In this document: positions 57,985-64,000 of the stretch, in pieces | How the letters are laid out: every line of letters begins with the position of its first letter | Numbering within the stretch: position 1 is the stretch's first letter | Position numbers and translations under genes: made by a program | The notes under the pieces: model-generated | Databases searched by the model: none | What the model saw: the letters and a program-made list of their open reading frames with translations, nothing else | What the model was told of the DNA's origin: nothing | Origin: Notospermus geniculatus | Taxonomy: Eukaryota > Nemertea > Pilidiophora > Heteronemertea > Lineidae | Reading direction: 5' to 3' | Length of the DNA stretch: 64,000 nt | NCBI GenBank assembly: GCA_002633025.1 | Contig: NMRB01000147.1 | Location: 156,465-220,464, forward strand

Positions 57985-58210
57985 TCGTCTCCGAATTTCG
58001 CAAATTTTCGACCCCAAGCGGGGTCTTCCTCAGGCACCTTCTACAGCTAAACTTTTCACGCCTTCCTTTTTTTTCAGGCTTTCTTTATTATGACCACTTG
58101 GCACTAATCCATAGGATCCAGCTCATTCACTTCTGGGATCTCTACTAGAAAGTGCCTGAGAAGGACCCCACTTTGGGGTCGAAACTTCGCGAAATTCGGA
58201 GACGACTTTA
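57985..58210. mobile_element. Inverted pair of hammerhead-like cores
   Basis: A 226-bp inverted structure. On the minus strand (57991-58035) and on the plus strand (58153-58207) the same motif appears: GTGCCTGAG, a GACCCC/GGGGTC stem (loop GCTT-like on the left, ACTTT-like on the right), GAAA, then TTTGCGAAATTCGGAGACGA or CTTCGCGAAATTCGGAGACG. The two are head to head with about 115 bp between. The core is shared with the elements at 14250, 34568 and 39000, but the flanks differ, so this is a separate subfamily. Confidence 0.7.
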
Positions 58211-61200
58211 CTTTTACTACCGGTATCAATTCTTGTCTCAGCAGCAAATCATTTCACTTCCCATGTCTTACTATTCCTATCCATTTAATTTGGCTCTTCA
58301 GAATCTTTAGTTTTACGGTTTTATGTCTGCCCACCAAGGGTTAATGCAGAATGGAACCAAGAGGTCGATGTTTGCCACTAGCATTATTTCTAGCCAGTAT
58401 TTTATTTTATTGCTGTTTTGTAATCTCGATTTTCATTGGTTGCCGCAGTGCATAACTAATTACTCCGGCGCGCTATCCAAGACGGAAACAAAGTGACTGC
58501 ACAGAGAGCTGGGCTCGCCGAATAGTCACTCCCTTTATTTTATCGGTCAACATTTCGAGCAGAGACCTTGGTCTAGACTCCAGATTAAACAGAATCTTAT
58601 TAGGTTGAAGTTGAATAATTTAAACTGAGCATAAATCAGCAGGGCTTCGTCCCGGTTTTACACACTAGTTCACGAAAAATGTGGAGGCCCACGGAGTCAG
58701 TTAGCTCCAGATTCAGCTGAAGCCGACTGAGGGACATTTGTACCACCACGTTTTGTTGGCCTGTCTTGTTGCTCCTGCGAGTTCTGAACCTTCCCTTGTA
58801 GAAACCAAAATCTCTGGAATGTAGACTGAGGATGTCAACGTCTTTGGACCACCGAGAGGCAACATCTCTCCATCGGTCTCACAGCATCCCGTTGAGGTCC
58901 ATTCATCACTCCTATCAACCATGACAGCCGGTGAATCATCCGGCCACGCCAGGCGCGACCGGCTCAAACCCTCGTTGTCCATCCATGGGAATTTCACACA
59001 ACCCTTGTTGCCCGATGATTTATGCCCTCACAAAGACAACATAAATTTTCACAGGTACCGTTGTCAGCTCATCTCAGCATCTTTGGATGCAGTTGTCATT
59101 GCCGCCCGTGCGCACAAAGGCGACGCAACAATTCAAACGATCCACATCCTCAAAGCATAAAATACAAGGAACAGATAGCAATTCTCTGTGATGTCAGTCA
59201 ACTTTTATATGTCTGATTTGCTTTAATGAACTCAAATTGACTGCTACCATAGTGTCCTTCATCATTGTCAGATTCGACTAGAGTTAACCTTTATTTATCT
59301 ACTTGACCACAACTTTCCCACAAGAATCGAGAGTTTTGATGCTGGTTTTGACATCTTCATCTCCATTTAAACGATACGTTTCATCATTAGCATGATAGGG
59401 CTATCTCAATGCGGCCGGGGTGCCGAACAGGAGGGTGAGAAAAATACAGGCAACGGAGGGGTTGGAAATCCAGGGTCCAGGGCCAAGAGATTTTACAACA
59501 CAAGACTTTATGCCTGACCTTCTGGGCGATTTCTATGGACATTTTAACTTGTTTCAACTTCCCCTTCCCACAGCAGGAGTTCTGCTGAAAGGAGAGGGGG
59601 TGGGAATACAGGACAAATTTTAGCAAGGGGTTGGACATCAAGGGTCCAAGGTCAGACGCTTAGACCTTGAAACCAGTGTATTTCATATTACTGACTTCAG
59701 ACCTTTACATTTTGCTTTAAAATGCTTGTTTATTGTGATTTCTCCTCTCTGTTCTACAACATAAAGTGGAAGCGACATAGTCATGGGACTGGGAAAATCT
59801 TGTTAAAAAATTTTAAGATTCCACAAGGACCTTCAAAACTGGACTTGACCTTGGCAACGTCCTTCAACACACGAGCAACACCGACAAAGAAGTACGTGTA
59901 CAAACCACCTGCTCTGATTCTCTGAACATCGAACCGACCCAAGTGCTAAGGATGTCCCCTGATAGTTCAGGACAAACTGCAGCATGACCCAGGACGATAG
60001 TTCAACCGTGTTACATAATCTCACAGATGCTCGCCAATTAGCATGAGTTAGGGACGAGAGGGGTTTGCCATCTGCCTGCGTGAATAGCTCTGCCAGGGCT
60101 GTCTTGGCACACATGAGCAGATGTAACTGCATGGACGGAAATCCACACACGTAGCATATTCTCTTTATGGTGCTGCCATCGCATTAACACTATCGACCCC
60201 CTCAGCAAGACTTCAAACATCTGTCATAAATCAAAGAGGTTAGGTAAGGGCGCGAGGCCCATCTTTGCATCTGATTTGATCAGTTCTACAGACAGTATTC
60301 AGGTCACAATAGACAATAGCCTTAAAGATTATCTCATACAAGAAGAAATGATCAGAAAGTGAACTCTGGTCAGACTAATAAACAATGTTCAATACAATTC
60401 ATATTTTTGGACAGATACTTACGAGTGGTTGGAAAAGCTCACTTCAATATTCATGCCACAAAGAAACAAATATGTTATTTAATGCCAATATTTTCAATTG
60501 TCTGAAACAGACTGCAACATTTTGATATTGTATGCAAGCTTTCCTTTGAAACTGTTCCAAAGATTACCAACCAAGTTGGAGATGAGTTGGGGATGGAACG
60601 AGAGTTGGCGCCAGTTTCCTCTGGGGGCTCCGGGTTTCCTCCTACTTTACAATTAAATCGCCCAATTAATTGTCTAAAGCGCAGATAATGACCCAACTTA
60701 GAGCTCATTGATGATGTTAAGAAAAGCACAGTTCGTATGCCAGAGTTACCCACAGCCAACTATTTTTGGAATACCCCTGGTGTTTTCCAAAGGTGATAAA
60801 AAAGTCACCACGTACTACAATAAACATTCAGTTACAGCAGTAAACTCTATACTATCTGGGGTCCATAGTTAGTTGTATGGCCAACAGAATTTAACTTGAC
60901 TCCCTGCAACTGCAAATGTGGTAAGCCAGGCAGGACTCGCGTGTGAGATGCCCTTGACTCAGTGCAACAACACCCACGGAAATTTGAAAAGTTCGACAAC
61001 AAGGTGTCCAAACTCCCAAGAGAATGTATTTTGAATTCATTGTATCCCTTTCACACAACATATCGAGTTGCTTAGTTTGTAATTACAGGTTATCTATTCT
61101 ACCATTCCAGGGAGAGTTTCTGGTACTGGGGGTCAAAGACAGTCACTCTACACGTATCACGTTGCTCCTCTTTTAACGACAGATTCAGTTTTTCTACCAT

Positions 61201-63239
61201 TCCACAGGGATTTGCTGACATCGGGCTTGAGGTCAGAGACAGCCAGCGAATGTCCTGACACAAGATCTAGTTCCCTTCTTTCATAATCAACAGATTCTAC
61301 AAGGTAATCTTTGAGGCAACTATGGACAAGCCTTTAGTTCCTGAGTTGAAAGTACGGTCAACCTGGCTGAAAATACTGAACATCATATCACACCCAAGTG
61401 GCCGCACACATTCAGGACAAATTGCAGAGAAATTCCAATTTAATGATGAAACAATCCAACATTTATTAGCATATCCTCCACCCCTTCGGTGAACCATGAC
61501 AAGACACAAACTCGAGGGAAATTTAGCCACATTTCCTGCCTGAATCATACAGCACTTAAATGTAAGGAACGGTAACTGAAATGTAGGAACATCAGAGAAA
61601 ATGCTTCATCGCTTTCCGACACATCGAGGGAATGAAACGCTGTCATGACTGGTACGAAATCTGAATGAAGGGAAATTTGGAACAAAATAAGATACTGGTG
61701 TCAGTAGTCTGATATCCATGGACACCTTTGGGACTACCAGACGCATGCATGTCCCCAATTGTCCCCAAAGGTGCCATGACTTACGTAGAGGTATAGGCCT
61801 ATCCCTAGAGGAAATAGAAATGACTCCCACAACTGCATGTGTGCCTGGTCTTTATGTCCTTGATGACAGTGGTCCTTTTGGCAGTGGTGTCCACCATGGG
61901 AGGTTAAACTGTCAAAAAAATACCGTATCTGGGATGTCTTCGATTGCTGTGTAAACAAAAGTTGGCCATGCCTGGTTAGGGTCAGGTGTCACAGTGACTA
62001 TGAAGGGCTGTCATGGCGCCAAAGCGTGTTCCTTCTATCTCAACTGGCCGCTATTTTTCCTAAAGTAACTGGCTCAGAAGGTCACTCACTTGGGCAAGGC
62101 ATGAGTAACTACGAGTTGTCACGTCAGAGCTAACAGGAATGCTTTGTGACTACCTACAGGGAACCACTGTAATGTGAAATTGACGGAGTCTTGGCACTTG
62201 CATGCAGTGCCCTCACACACGACAAGACAAGCTGCTTTGGGGCTTATCCAAATCCAATGATTAAAGGAAAAAGTTTAGGAAGGCCATGCCTGTATCAACG
62301 AGCCACGAATACCTCATGAAAAACAGCAGCATTTCCGACCGAGAAGTCTGGATTAGGAAATACGACGCCCATCTAATCAGAAGATGACCACAAGGTCTCG
62401 TGAGGACACCCAGGTCATATTTCACTGATTTGGTAGCTCAAAATAAGGTTTGGTATTTCGGTACAACATCTTTCATAAGTAAATAAGTTATTCGTTGGAA
62501 GAGGTTTGGAAGGAAAGAATCAAGTGGCATGCTCTCTCAGCAGACCCTCAAGTATCTTGTCCAGGGCCTGTTTTGTAGAGACCAGCACTTGCATGTTGTC
62601 TGAAGGCCATAGAAACTTCGCAGTCAATACAAACCAGACAGATCTATAAATCAAGTAAAATGCACAGCTTCAAGGCTACAGTTGTCAAGATACTTTGATG
62701 ATATCGACACCAGTAATCATAAAGAGACTCCACGGCCACAAGTTCACAGGTTACAATTACTGGAGCCTGGGATTCTACGTCATCACACAGCGTATCTCCG
62801 TGTCCTACTGAGTCCAAATTCGAAGATTACAGCACCTCTCACCGCTTTGTTCTTGAAGCCTTTAGGGTATAGACAGTTAGTAGTTGTTCGATTTTCTAAT
62901 TTATGGTAAGACCTTGTCAGCCTTGAAACTGAGACATAGTCATAACAAGGGGATTGGGTCAATTAGAATCATGAAATCCTTCAACAAGAATGTGCAACAC
63001 ATTCTCTGAGAATGCAAGAATGCCACCAATGAAGCATGAGGGAACTGCATTGTGGGCTATAAAATAAGAGCTCTTCTCAGTGCAACACAGAGCAACATGA
63101 AGCTGATATTCAGCTGACCATCATCCAGTTTCCTCGTCCATTCTGAATGAGCAAACACGAGGTGCCAAGTTGGAGGCCCCAAAAACAAGGATCAGATTTT
63201 GTAATGGATCAGACAGAACCTTCATCTGACGTGTGCTTA
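58211..63239. other. Unique DNA, no recognised gene
   Basis: No exon was recognised. Imperfect two-copy repeats occur at about 59457-59670 (GGGGTTGGAAATCCAGGGTC and GGGGTTGGACATCAAGGGTC) and 61098-61215 (TCTACCATTCCA...GG twice). The minus frames at 58713-58997 and 60475-60759 and the plus frames at 58921-59160 and 62682-62909 match nothing recognised. Confidence 0.5.
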
Positions 63240-63590
63240 TTATATTTTTCCGTCAGGGCTGAAGTGAGCATTACAGTGTTTAAGAGATCACACGCTAACG
63301 CTAACGTTTACGTTAACGCTATTTCTGCCATGTATTTCATGTACAAAAAATACTGTTAACGTAAATGTTATCGTTAGCGTGTGATCTCTTAAACTCCCTA
63401 TTATTGGCCCTGGTGAGTACGGAAAAAGGCCATCTCAACCTACTCAGTTCCTCAATTGGATGGGGTCTTTTACCTGACCTTGCAAAGAAACAAGGTACAA
63501 CCAGGGCTTACGGGCTGCATTCGAACCCGGGACCTGCCGCTTGCTCTGAGGAGACGTGATAACCACTCGGCCACCAGGGCTCCTCGACGT
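63240..63590 (-). mobile_element. tRNA-derived SINE with intact A and B boxes, carrying a nested MITE
   Basis: On the minus strand the head reads GGAGCCCTGGTGGCCGAGTG. The A box TGGCCGAGTGG is at 63563-63573 and the B box GGTTCGAATGC at 63517-63527. The TGGCCGAGTGG A box and the B-box spacing resemble a serine or leucine tRNA. The body, toward 63240, is homologous to 32890-33030 and 40648-40780 (CTTGCAAAG, AGGCCATCT, CCGTCAGG). The body is split by the MITE at 63274-63398. A standalone tRNA gene is unlikely: the acceptor stem is not closed and the element continues into the shared body. Confidence 0.8.
63274..63398. mobile_element. TA-flanked foldback MITE, family M, copy 4, nested in SINE
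   Basis: 125 bp with tips CAGTGTTTAAGAGATCACAC and, on the right, GTGTGATCTCTTAAACTCCC, flanked by TA (63272-63273 and 63399-63400). The interior has repeated TAACG words (CGCTAACGCTAACGTTTACG). Related SINE bodies at 32.92 and 40.67 kb run from AGCATTTTAGTCCTAGTAAG (B1) without interruption, giving a paralogous empty site. Confidence 0.88.
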
Positions 63591-64000
63591 GTGCTGATAC
63601 GGCACCCACGCAACCAGGGGGGAAAAATGTCACCGAAGTGTCATGTGCTTTGGTCATGGAGAGTGGGAACAAACAGTAATGCAAAAGGGAACATCTTATC
63701 CAGTACTGACCTGCCAATATTCACACTATCTCACACCATCAATTCTTCGACAGCCAAGAGAACAGAACCAGACAGCAGCAACAACAACCAATCACATTAT
63801 TTATGAGCGTAGCACAACATCAATAAACCAACAAGTATTGGATGATCAACAACACCATTCAACTCGTCTCATTATCAAAGGCTTCAGACTGACACCGAAT
63901 AACCTTTCTACGGCCCTATCTGATGGAATACACATGCAAGTCAGCGCCAAAGGTGCTACTCCATGTGAGATTTTCCTCGCGCCAGTTGGCTCTCAATGAG
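63591..64000. other. No recognised feature
   Basis: Plus frames run through 63643-63999 and off the right edge. They are rich in Q, N, T and S codons, match nothing recognised, and show no conserved splice site. Confidence 0.4.

Noticed and set aside
63510-63585. Functional tRNA-Ser or tRNA-Leu gene
   Set aside because: A and B boxes are good, but the acceptor stem does not close and the sequence continues into a repeated SINE body.
1-64000. CRISPR array, prokaryotic operon or phage-defence system
   Set aside because: Splice sites, introns, SINE and MITE content show animal nuclear DNA; the tandem arrays have no unique spacers.

Overview
The window looks like a stretch of nuclear DNA from a marine invertebrate animal. 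It is intron-rich, AT-rich, has short vertebrate-like splice sites, is full of TACATGTA-type words, minisatellites and small foldback elements, and has no long open reading frame that belongs to a recognisable gene. The species cannot be named from this sequence.

Only one protein-coding gene could be recognised. Three minus-strand exons (alpha, beta, gamma) splice in phase into one peptide with the hallmarks of the MICU2/MICU3 family, the EF-hand regulators of the mitochondrial calcium uniporter. Alpha holds RRVLSRQDVEHILKNTPSLY, beta holds LISYTEYLFLLCVLT, and gamma holds an EF-hand loop, DADGNQRVDKRE. The 5' exons (mitochondrial presequence, TM, first MICU block) and the 3' exons (second EF-hand) were not found. 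Almost all the rest of the window reads as intron and repeat.

Layout: A1 (111-7843, exons beta and gamma); unique spacer X (7844-17468); A2 (17469-26079, second copy of A1); unique spacer Y (26080-29494); B1 (29495-36887, exon alpha); a single N at 36888; B2 (36889-45163, second copy of B1); unique right part (45164-64000) with no recognised exon but many repeats. A1/A2 and B1/B2 are near-identical direct copies. Exonic bases differ at 3 of 242 positions, and only one changes an amino acid. The single N falls exactly on the B1/B2 joint, so at least the B pair is best read as two haplotypes of one locus laid end to end by the assembly. The A pair has no N at its joints and could be allelic or a real duplication.

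The paired copies act as a natural before/after experiment for mobile DNA. Several elements are present in one copy and absent from the other, with clean target duplications: a hAT-like element (8-bp TSD) in A2, a TTAA-flanked piggyBac-like element in B2, three AT-flanked foldback elements, and a retroposon with a 12-bp TSD carrying a conserved palindromic core that resembles a hammerhead ribozyme. A separate TA-flanked MITE family recurs five or six times, once nested inside a tRNA-derived SINE. These elements, rather than the gene fragment, are the most informative content of the window.
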